Positions 52,606 to 61,628 of a stretch of DNA of 64,000 nucleotides are shown one piece after another. Made by a program: the position numbers and the translations under genes. The stretch's first letter is position 1. Each line of letters begins with the position of its first letter. This stretch comes from Pictodentalium vernedei (Eukaryota; Mollusca; Scaphopoda; Dentaliida; Dentaliidae): contig CM062297.1 in the NCBI GenBank assembly GCA_031216915.1, forward strand, positions 829,276,786 to 829,340,785, given 5' to 3'. Under the pieces are notes generated by a model. That model was given only the letters and a program-made list of their open reading frames with translations, was not told the DNA's origin and searched no databases.

Positions 52606-54265
52606 GCAGTATAGCATGTACCCGGAGGGCCCAATTCAGCAGGACCCCGGGCAGAACTCGAGCGCATGGAAAGGGATTGATAACAACCAATTATTGCAAG
52701 AATTTGAACTGATACAACTGACAACCAACCATCACCGCAAAACAACGAAGGTACAGAACGAAGATCCAACACAACCAAGATCGAAGTGAACAAAGTGAAA
52801 AAAGATGAACTAGCTGGAGACAACTGAACATATCCAACACACCTACTGCTGAACTGTTGAAGTCGAAGTGAACGAAGATCGAACAGAACCAAGATCGAGG
52901 TGAACATTACAAAGTGAACAAAGTTTTTGAATGAACTCTATACAACGCAGTGTTAACCGCCTTTGAACTGTTTGAATGAACTCTAACCCCAGTGAAGGTA
53001 TATATAATTAACATCCTTTGAATGAACTATGTTTAATGTATAACCCAATGTTAACCCTTGAACTGTTTGAATGAACTATCTTAACTTGAATGAACTATAT
53101 ATATATAATATATATAATTAAAACCCTTTGAACTATTTTGAACTGAATGAAGTTTTTAACTATAAACCCAATGAAGGTATATAATATTAACTCCCTTTGA
53201 AGTGAATTCTTCCTATAGGGAAGGGGAATGCCCTCGAGTGTCAGTGTCAAAACACGGAATCCAACTTTACAGAATCGGCTAGGAATCTCAATTACGGAAT
53301 GCCTTATATAGTCTGTTTATATGTATACAGGGGAAATGAAGCAATCGGACCTAGGGTACAGTCGACATAGAGAAAGGTATAGCTAGGAAGTACTGATACA
53401 AGTCAATATTAATGGATGATAATTTAGTCGATAGTACTGGTACAAGGCCGCAGTGGAACAAGACTGCTGTAGAACCTAATGGTAGGACAGACAGATAGAC
53501 AACAGACAAGTAGTGGCCTTGGAGCTTTGGAGATAAGATGGAAGCCGTTGGTAAGACTACATTAGACCTCACTGAAGGATTTCTCATGGCCCTCAAACAA
53601 CAAAAAAAGGGATTCTCCAAAAGATATCCTCTCGATAGGTATCCTCAAATAATACAATACCAGGCCATAGGTAGTCGTTCGAGCAGTATGTGCGAGTCAC
53701 TCGAACGAGCAATTTGCTGATAGCTCATTTGGTCGATGAGCTTCGAGTCGTTCGAGCAATAGCTTTTCAGTTCCAACTCTTCAATTCTACTGGAGTATAC
53801 TCCAGGGCAAAGGAACATGGTCAGATAGACGAAAACTATTGCATATATAGATAGAAGCAGAGAATTCTGAAAGAATTCAAAATAGTAAAACTTGTCGGGT
53901 TGTTTGTGGTAATTCTACGAATCGGGAAATTACTCCCGTACAAAGGAACACACCCTCCGAACAAACCCCTGTCTTGTTGTAGGCCATTTGGGTCACATAG
54001 CAACCACGTGCTACCATAGAAACCAAGATGGAGGCCTCCAGTATACAAAATGAACTACGGAAACACGTATCACCCTAACAACACGCGCTGCACATGCGCA
54101 CTCACACCACGCATCACTATGGAGATGACGTCACAAGATGGCCGCTCACGCGGGCTACCATGACAACCAAACATGACGTAACTGAGTCACGTGACATGAC
54201 GTAAATTCCGGGCTCCTGTCCGGGGTCCTGCTGAATTGGGCCCCCGGGTACATACTACACTACTG
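52606..54265. mobile_element. Foldback relative FB2, 1.66 kb
   Basis: The left end CAGTATAGCATGTACCCGG then GGCCCAATTCAGCAGGACCC is inverted at the right end (GGGTCCTGCTGAATTGGGCC then GGGTACATACTACACTACTG). The right 500 bp (53765..54240) match the FB1 inverted repeat: CTGGAGTATACTCCAG, GCATATATAGATAGAAGCAG, ATGACGTCA and GTCACGTGAC. The left long inverted repeat is missing beyond about 50 bp. The middle holds GAACGAAGATCGAAC-type and TTTGAATGAACTAT tandem repeats, and GGTATCCTC / CGTTCGAGCA words seen in FB1. No coding gene. Confidence 0.75.
52740..53200. repeat. Short tandem repeats inside FB2
   Basis: Repeats of GAAGATCGAACACAACC-like and AAGTGAACAAAGTG words (52740..52920) give way to repeated TTTGAATGAACTAT and TATATATAA words (52925..53190). 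Composition is simple and A-rich. Confidence 0.7.
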
Positions 54266-55208
54266 ACTTACCTGTATGGACATTATTCTGAGGTAGACGT
54301 AGGGGAGAGGTTAACCCCATTGGTGGCGATTGCTTAAGTGAAAAGCATTCAGGAAAGTGACAATGCGTTAGTGGCCGTGCGACGGCAGTGGTAGAGTGAC
54401 ATTCCGTCACTTGTTAGGGCAAAAGCGTCCGGTGAAGTGACAATTAGTTAGTGGCCGTGCGACGGCAGTGAAAGAGTGAAGTGAAGAGACGACCAAAGAA
54501 CAAACACCAGCGAGAAGGAGGAAAAACTAGCGACAACAGAGAATGCGGGCCCGTAAATGACTCAAAAACTGTGTGGGTAGGGGGTGATTGACGTTTTGTT
54601 TTCTGATTCATTGGATTTAATGTAAGTCACAAATTACCATATTCCTTTTTATATATATATGTATTAAAATTATTTTGTTTTTGGTGAACCCCTGTTGATT
54701 CATGCTTTTCGACGAAAAGTCACTGACCCCTTCAGGATAAGAACCACCCCAACAAAAGTGACGCGGGCTGGTTCGTTTCGGTGAGGCATACGTTCACGCA
54801 CGGACTCAGGCGACACTCCTCGAGTTTTGGCTGAATACGCGGTGTGAATCTATTTCTTCCAGCAGCGACAAAGCACGCTACCCGACATTAACACTTGGGT
54901 TAATGTAACAAAGAAGGGAAAATAATTATCTGAAAAGGAAGTTCAAACACTTTCTGGCAAATACCAACAAAAATACACATATGCTTAATTGCTTATTAAA
55001 ACACCACTTTTCTTTCTTATTTAGGTGTGAAGAAAAAATGGACTGAACTTCTTCAAATAATATTTAAAACGATTCATTTTTGAGAGAGTCGGAGATTTCG
55101 TAACTTATAACCTGAAAGTTGATTATTTGAAGAGAAGTATCGACACTTCCCTTCGATTCGGCCGGTTATTAGGGAACTCATAATCAATAGAATGCTGCAT
55201 GAGACGTA
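54266..55208. other. Mostly unassigned; one 81-bp tandem duplication
   Basis: GTTAGTGGCCGTGCGACGGC occurs at about 54367 and 54448, with similar flanks (AAGTGACAAT before, CAGTG(A/G)(A/T)AGAGTGA after), so two units of 81 bp lie at 54338..54480. The rest has no recognised content. GC-richer DNA near 54760..54880 has no clear coding frame. Confidence 0.5.
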
Positions 55209-55449
55209 TTAACCCTTTACCCAACGTAACGGCCAAAAGTGGCCAGCGCTATTCACAAAAATCAGCAATTATTTTCATTATTTTTTAATTTTTTGTCTTA
55301 AAAACATAGGTTATGACCCCCCTCTTTGTAACGAACTCGTCGAGATCGTTCCAAAGAGGGGTCATAACCTATGTTTTTGAGACAAAAAAAACTTAAAAAA
55401 AATAGTTATTCAACAATTTTGTTTCAAGCGTCGTCTGCTCCGTGGGTAA
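55209..55449 (+). mobile_element. TTAA-I MITE, right end lost
   Basis: Starts TTAACCCTTTACCCAACG with AACGGCCAAAAGTGGCCAG. The stem CCTCTTTG / CCAAAGAGG has one extra base on the left arm (GTAACGAAC). It ends at GTCGTCTGC(TCCGTGGG) without the GGTAAAGGG terminus. Confidence 0.82.
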
Positions 55450-55477
55450 CGATACACAGTTTCTAAAGTTCATTTCT

Positions 55478-55500
55478 TGTGTGTGTGTGTGTGTGTGTGT

Positions 55501-55555
<55 letters not shown>

Positions 55556-55562
55556 TGTGTGT
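55478..55562. repeat. (GT)n microsatellite with G-rich extension
   Basis: About 40 GT repeats with two interruptions. Immediately followed (55563..55650) by GGGGGTGGGGGTGGGGGT and GGGGGAGGGGGTGGGGGG blocks able to form G-quadruplex. Confidence 0.95.
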
Positions 55563-55928
55563 GGCGGGGGTGGGGGTGGGGGTGGGGGTTTGGATGGAGA
55601 GGATACATGACAATTTTTTGACGAGGGGGTGGGGGAGGGGGTGGGGGGCGAGCATTTTTATGTCGTAGGCATATCACGAAGATCGAAGTTTTGAGTTGGA
55701 GAAAGTTATGAAAGCGGGTTCCCTCTCGCGTTGGCGGACTGGAGCCGTATACTTTTAAAAAAAATCGCCGTATGAAGCATATTTTTCACAATTTTTCCGG
55801 GGTATAATATGCAACAAATAGCACTATTTGAATTTTGAGGACATTCCGACGCTCGAAAGAAAGTCAAGCGTCGTATGCCATCTGTAATTTTATTGGGTGA
55901 CGGCCCATGCAGATCGTAGAATTCGGAA

Positions 55929-55961
55929 TTTTTTTTTTTTTTTTTTTTGGGGGGGGGGGGG
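55929..55961. repeat. T20-G13 junction
   Basis: Homopolymer T run followed directly by a homopolymer G run. Lengths may be unreliable. Confidence 0.85.
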
Positions 55962-55974
55962 ACCAGTTTGCTTA

Positions 55975-56119
55975 ACTTTATATTTATTTTTCTCTCTTCA
56001 CAATTCGCCCTGTTTACTATTATTGTGTCTTCGATGTTCATTTCTTCACATCATTTTGTCACGATGTCATATACACATGTGTGGGAATGAAAGACAATAA
56101 AGTTATTATTATTATTAAT
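55975..56119 (+). mobile_element. Possible retroelement 3' end
   Basis: CATGTGTGGGAATGAAAGAC, AATAAAG and then (TTA)n look like the end of a LINE 3' UTR with a short-period tail. No coding part is present. Confidence 0.35.
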
Positions 56120-56554
56120 GAAGGAACCTGGACCAACGCGAAACACGGCCCGAGGCGTTTAGCTTAAGCATGCATATTATCATTGTCAGTACATTGAGTC
56201 TTCCCGGAAGTAGTAGAGATACGGTTAATCGATTTTGGGGCGGCTAAACGCATTTTCCGATTGCGATTGTCTCTGTGGTTTGACCACTCACTCGTGGCAG
56301 CTGTGTGGAAATCTTTGTATTTGGGATACAGACAAAGGAAAGCCAGAAATTAGAAATCTTTCGTTAAATGCTTGTAGAACGGACGCTCCATGCTAATTAT
56401 TAGGACACACTGGTACACAATGCATGCATATTTGTTTCCTATGCCGCTTCAATGCACCATTAAGTCTTATTAACATTCTGAACACTGATGGTATATTCAA
56501 TACCATTTTATAACCATCGACTGGTAGAGTCAAAAATCGTGACTTGGGGAAGGC

Positions 56555-57226
56555 CAGGGCTGGGAGAAATTAACGTTTTAAAGGTTAACGTGTTAAATTA
56601 TTTTAACAACGTTAAAAAAATTTAACCAAGTTAATAACGTTTAACTTTGAAGATTATAATTGTATAATATGTATCATTGCGTCGTTATCTTGTGTTTACC
56701 GAAGCCGAATCGCGCGTGCTGATGACGTCGAATTTTGCGCCATTTGACGAAATTGAAGAACACGAATAATATAGATGTCCGTAGCCCTCCTACCAACGTT
56801 GACGAAGTTGGCCCGCCGATATTTGACGATGCAGAAATATCATTTCATCCGAATGCCTATTTTCCATGTACGGACTGGTATTCGTGCAGCGGCGGGTGTC
56901 TCTTTCTAAGTATACGGCCGCAGCGATTGTATTCTTAAATGAAAACATCGCTGAATGTTAGAATTTACGATAACCTGAGAGAACTATCTTAACTACTCGT
57001 CCCCTGAGTTCCAATGTGTTCTATGTGCCAGTTGGCACACAGAACACATTGGAACTCAAGAGACGAACTGTGCGTAAGTTCAATTATATTCAAATTCAAA
57101 TCAATAAAAATGGCCGAAGTTATTAAAATTTTGTTCATTTTAACATTTAACGTCATTTAGCTCGTTAACGCAGAATTATTTAATGCGTTAACGTGTTAAG
57201 AAAAGTTTTAACTCCTCCCAGCCCTG
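56555..57226 (-). mobile_element. hAT-N1 MITE, full length, with target duplication
   Basis: Ends CAGGGCTGGGAG and CTCCCAGCCCTG. Flanks GGGAAGGC (56547..56554) and GGGAAGAC (57227..57234) match at 7 of 8 positions. The GAGTTCCAATG hairpin is at 57000..57066. Compared with 4635..5313 it lacks about 60 bp between GATGTCCG and TAGCCCTCC. It sits just before TTAA-II sequence. Confidence 0.88.
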
Positions 57227-57231
57227 GGGAA

Positions 57232-57388
57232 GACCAATCAATATTTTCAACGTGCCGCCTTGGGACTGCATGTTGGAAATCTTGATTGGTGTACAACACA
57301 AATTCGCTTAGCAACCATCTACTTTATAAATCTAGGTCGTCTCGCAATTCCCGACCGAAAAAGCGGTCTTCCGGGTTCAAAGGGTTAA
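57232..57388. mobile_element. TTAA-II, right half
   Basis: GACCAATCAATATTTTCAACG, a decayed hairpin (TGCCGCCTTGGGACTGCATG), and the end GGGTTCAAAGGGTTAA. The left half is not recognisable beyond the hAT-N1 insertion. Confidence 0.65.
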
Positions 57389-57453
57389 TAGACGTTAACT
57401 TAATTGCATTACACAGAATAAGTGCTGGTACAACTAAAATGAAAATGTATAGT

Positions 57454-57454
57454 T

Positions 57455-57515
<61 letters not shown>
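57454..57515. repeat. (GA)n microsatellite ending in G9
   Basis: About 26 GA repeats then a G run. It creates spurious Arg-Glu or Ser-Leu frames. Confidence 0.95.
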
Positions 57516-57714
57516 TGGAGGCTGATTATTCTCCTTTAATATTTGCATCAACAACAGAGCCGATGCCTTCCCAATTGGAAGGAGCTAATTTCAGTGAGGG
57601 GACACCAGCGGTGTTCTTGATGCCAAAAATGAAAATATTTGGTTATTCCAGAATATATTGGCTACTGCCGTGTCTGCTGTTCGTCTTGGCGATGGGTTAG
57701 CTAAAAATACTAGT

Positions 57715-57969
57715 TTAACCCTAAAGTTACCTAACCTGAAAAGCAGACGACACTTGCAAAAATAATTCTTGAATAACTAATTTTTTTCATTTTTTGTCTC
57801 AAAAACATAGGTTATGACCCCTCGTTGGAACGAGCTCGACGAGCTCGTTCCAACGAGGGGTCGTAACCTATGTTTTTGAGACAAAAATGAAAAAAATAAT
57901 GAAAATTAATTGGCGATTTTTGAGAATAGCGCTGGCCGGTTTTTGCCGTTACGTTAGGTAAAGGGTTAA
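57715..57969 (-). mobile_element. TTAA-I MITE, full length, type A
   Basis: Starts TTAACCCTAAAGTTACCTAA, ends GTTAGGTAAAGGGTTAA. The stem CGTTGG / CCAACG is matched with loop GAC. One substitution in the right arm (GGTCGTAACC). Confidence 0.9.
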
Positions 57970-58879
57970 CCTTTTGACGATAATGTCGAAACATCAACAT
58001 TATTTCAAAAAACATATTTTTATTAGATAATGAAACTTGGAATTCAACCAGTTCAATCCTGTATGAAAGAGCTCATTGAGCTCTGCCAAACAAGACTATA
58101 TTGATTAACGTCCTATTTTCAATATAGGAAGAATTTGCTGCTTGGTATTTCTGAAGTTTAGCATCAGTAAGCAGAGGGTCAATGTTGATTAAAATCGACC
58201 CTGAGACTGGACAATATTTTATTTATCACAAGTGTTCTGTGTGTGGTGGAGGTGGGGAATGTGTGATCTGAGAAAAATGGGGATGGGGAATGGCCTCTTT
58301 AGCCCGACCCCCATTCACTGTTTCTGACGCCAATGCCCACAAAAGAATATTGTATTCAAGCATTAATATGTGGACACAAATTCATTTTCTTAGTTCCTGA
58401 TCCAGTGGAAACTGGGGGAGAATGTGTGTAGTCCATGAACCACCGCTAATTTTACCCAGTGGTCCATAGACTGAAAATTTGCTTATTTGGCTGTGACAGT
58501 TTCAATGGACTAAGAAACAAGATTACAGACAACGACATACTTAATTGACTGCGAAACGAGACTGTAGGGGTGGGGTATCCATATAGTATTCATTCTTCGG
58601 TTGCCCAGCTATCAATCCAGTCTTTTTATACGGGTACGGTTCTTGCCAATTGATGGCGAGTGCACAAGAGTCGGCAGTATAATTTTTCACGTTTGATACA
58701 TAATAGAAGAGTCGACAAAATCTACTAATGAACCATGTGTCTCATGGGCATGAATTATTGTTTTTTCTGCAACACAATCTATAATATTTATGATGCGTGT
58801 AAGTTGTACCTCACTCTAGTAACCCATAATTTAGTATTAAGGTCATATGGCTCCGAAGCTGCTACCAACCGAAATTTTC
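57970..58879. other. Unassigned sequence
   Basis: No repeat family or coding gene is recognised. A small imperfect hairpin AAGAGCTCATTGAGCTCT is present near 58066. Confidence 0.4.
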
Positions 58880-59129
58880 TTAACCCTTTACCTAACTTGA
58901 AAAACAGACGCCACTTACAAACAAAATTCTTGAATAACTAATTTTTTTATTTTTTGTCTCAAAAACATAGGTTATGACCCCTCATTGGAACGAGCTCGGC
59001 GAGCTCGTTCCAATGAGGGGTCATAACCTATGTTTTTGAGACAAAAAATGAAAAAATAATGAAAATTAATTGGCGAGTTTTGTAAATAGCGCTGTCCGAT
59101 TTTGGTCGTTACGTTGGGTAAAGGGTTAA
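58880..59129 (-). mobile_element. TTAA-I MITE, full length, type A
   Basis: Starts TTAACCCTTTACCTAACTTG, ends GTTGGGTAAAGGGTTAA. Perfect stem CATTGG / CCAATG with loop GGC. Confidence 0.9.
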
Positions 59130-59254
59130 AGATATACTTTATCGAAAATAGTATTCCGAATAAGCAGAGAAATGAAGGTCTGGTCAATATAATTATTATG
59201 GCGTTGTGCTCTTTATCGCTTGTGAGAGTCCAGCAGTGTTCACATTGGACCGAC

Positions 59255-59531
59255 TTTTAACAATGAAACGTGCAAACTAATTCAGACTAATTGGGGGAAA
59301 AAAACTGTAAAAAGGACAGCTTCTGTACCTTTATACTATTCTAAAGAAAATATCTTAAGACTGTGAAATGATGCGCACATCGATAATACAAATTCGCTAA
59401 TATCTCGAAATTTCATTTTTTAAATGAAATTCCCAGATCCTTAGTGTTAATTTTATTGACAGCGTTTGGGTATTAAGGGGAGCTGACTTTCCGATAAATC
59501 TCTTCCAATAACGAAAATTGTCAGCAATGTG
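59255..59531 (+). repeat. Family F repeat, uninterrupted copy
   Basis: It matches 29455..30090 minus the SINE. At the insertion point it reads GGTATTAAGGGGAGCTGAC. It serves as the empty-site control for the SINE at 29667. Confidence 0.8.
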
Positions 59532-59534
59532 GAC

Positions 59535-59995
59535 CAGGGCTGGGAAGAGTTAAAATTGTCCTTAACACGTTAACGTCTTAAATAAACAAGTTAAATGGAG
59601 TTAAATGCTAAAATGAAATTTTTTTTAATAACTACGGCCATTTTTATTGATTTGAATTTGAATATAATTGAACTCACGCACAGTTCGCCTCTTGAGTTCC
59701 AATGTGTTCTATGTGCCTACTGGCACATAGAACACATTGGAACTCAGGAGACGAGTAGTTGAGATAGTTCTCTCAGGTTATCGTAAATTCTGACATTCAG
59801 CGATGTTTTCATTTAAGAATACAATCGCTGCGGCCGGATCCTTAGAAAGAGACATCCACCGTTGCTCTAATACCAGTGCTTACATGGAAAATAGGCATTC
59901 GGATAAAGCTGATTTTGCTGTATCGTCAAATATCGGCGTGTCAACTTCGCCAACGTTGGTAGGAGGGCTACGGACATCTAAATTATTCGCGTATC
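59535..59995 (+). mobile_element. hAT-N1 MITE, truncated
   Basis: Starts CAGGGCTGGGAAGAG, hairpin 59690..59755, core to GGAGGGCTACGGACATC (same 60-bp deletion as 56555..57226), cut at TTATTCGCG. The matching end is absent. Confidence 0.82.
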
Positions 59996-60042
59996 CAGGA
60001 TTTTATCATAGGGGGTGCCCTAGCCAGTTTGGGTGTGTGTGT

Positions 60043-60065
60043 GGGGGGGGGGGGGGGGGGGGGGG
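60043..60065. repeat. (GT)n-G23 tract
   Basis: GTGTGTGTG followed by about 23 G. Confidence 0.88.
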
Positions 60066-60395
60066 TTGGGCAAGCATGATATTTGAAGGACGCTGTTCGA
60101 GGTTCCGGCTTCCCATATTCCTAACTAGGAACCCCCGGTCGTTGCCGCCTCCTTCCACTTCCCTGTAGTATATCAATGTCTGGAGGTTACAAGTTAGGAC
60201 TAGCTCCTCCCACACCCCCGAAAAAGTTTGCAAAACTAAGTTCCCCAAGAGCGAATCTGAGGCATTTGTAGCGTGTGTGCGTAGCTCCTGAAACTTGCAT
60301 TGGGACTTGCCTCAAGTCAGTTTTGCACTCAATACCGAATGTAAAGTTATTTTACAAGTACAGTCAGCGCCAAAATTCCCATGATTAACGTTAAC

Positions 60396-60396
<1 letters not shown>

Positions 60397-60458
<62 letters not shown>
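60397..60458. repeat. (GA)n microsatellite
   Basis: About 31 uninterrupted GA repeats. Confidence 0.95.
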
Positions 60459-60460
<2 letters not shown>

Positions 60461-60614
60461 CAGCTACAGTTCATGTTATTATTATCTTGTGAGGATACAC
60501 CACCTCCGGCATTCTTGTATCGATTTTACAGTACTAGTAGTAAATTATTTTATTATAGTGTCACGTTTCTATACATCTTTACAGAAAAAAATACATAACA
60601 TTGATACAGATGAG

Positions 60615-61430
60615 TAGAGTAGCATGAAACCCAGCCGTGAAGGCTTATGAGACACTTGAAAAACGATATAAATTTCTATGTATAATATGTACATAATTTT
60701 TCAAATCATTCGCACACATAAAACCACCCAACCCCTCCCCGCACACATTCCCCACCCAACACCACGACCATTCGTAAGCACAACTATGCATCTTAACTGG
60801 CGGAGTGCTGGAAGCCACAAAATGGACTTTACTAAAAGGTACTGGTAATGGCCCTATCTATTATTCTCCACTGAAGATAGTTTCCTTTTGGACCTGGTAT
60901 AATTTAGATATTGTGCACAACAAACTGGTCTGTTACACTTGATTGGATAGTGCCTTCAGGCACTATCCATTCAAGTGCAACAGAACTATTTATGATGAAA
61001 AAAATTTTGTAGTCAGGAAAGCTTAGCACTCTACCAGTTAACAAATAATACATGAAAATGATTCAAATGTGTAAAATAGCATGCAACACAGATTCTTATG
61101 AGACATATGAAAAACAATATAAATTTCTATGTATAGTATGTACATAGGAGCATACGCTCATGTTTTCAATCATTCGCACACACAAACAACGCCAACCCCC
61201 CTCCACGCCCCTCCCCCAGCCACCACCACCACCACCACCACCATTCGTACGCACAACTATACATCTTAACAAATAATACATTAAATTGACACAACTATAT
61301 AAAATAGCATGAAACCCAGCCGTGAAGGCTAATAAGACACTTGAAAAACGATATGAATTTCTATGTATAATATGTACATAAGAACATGTACTCGCTTTTC
61401 AGTTCACTCCACACACACAGAACACCCATT
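60615..61430 (+). repeat. Tandem array, three units of about 210-230 bp, with TTAA-III insertion
   Basis: Units begin near 60620, 61076 and 61304. They share TAGCATGAAACCCAGCCGTG, TTTCTATGTATAATATGTAC, CATTCGCACACA(C/T)A, C-rich DNA and CGCACAACTATACATCTTAAC. After removing TTAA-III the period is 211 then 228 bp. A (CCA)n run is at 61218..61243. The third unit is cut at about 61430. Confidence 0.85.
60793..61041. mobile_element. TTAA-III MITE, full length, with internal empty site
   Basis: Starts TTAACTGGCGGAGTGCTGG, ends TAGCACTCTACCAGTTAA. Hairpin GATTGGATAGTGCCT / AGGCACTATCCATTC. The neighbouring tandem unit reads ACATC-TTAA-CAAATAATACAT (61263..61283) where this one reads GCATC-TTAA-[element]-TTAA-CAAATAATACAT. 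This proves insertion into TTAA with TTAA duplication. Confidence 0.93.
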
Positions 61431-61445
61431 CTCCCCCAACTGCAT

Positions 61446-61626
61446 GTGTAACATATATACAGAACCACACTTATGTTTGAATTGGTTAACGATTACTGGA
61501 CGAGAGCGAGTGGCGCAGGGATACCACGAGAGTCGGTAGGCTCGAGTGGTTATCCCAGCGCCACACGCTCGAGTCCAGTAATCGTTAACCCATTCAGACA
61601 TAAGTGTGGTTCTGTATTTATTACAC
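61446..61626. mobile_element. Palindromic element of 181 bp
   Basis: GTGTAACATATATACAGAACC..., CACTTATGTTTGAATTGG, TTAACGATTACTGGACGAG and GTGGCGCAGGGATACCAC each have their complement in the right arm, with few mismatches. The loop is about 18 nt (GAGAGTCGGTAGGCTCGA). Frames on both strands read through it and are artefacts. Confidence 0.75.
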
Positions 61627-61628
61627 AC

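Noticed and set aside
52925..53190. Coding repeats or satellite gene
   Set aside because: The TTTGAATGAACTAT words are simple repeats with stops in all frames.
55393..55677. His-Thr repeat protein
   Set aside because: It is the reverse translation of the (GT)n tract.
57286..57554. Frames encoding Arg-Glu or Ser-Leu repeats
   Set aside because: They are translations of the (GA)n microsatellite, as is the similar frame at 60381..60617.
60615..61430. CRISPR-like array
   Set aside because: Units are over 200 bp, imperfect, without spacer pattern, and the DNA is clearly eukaryotic.
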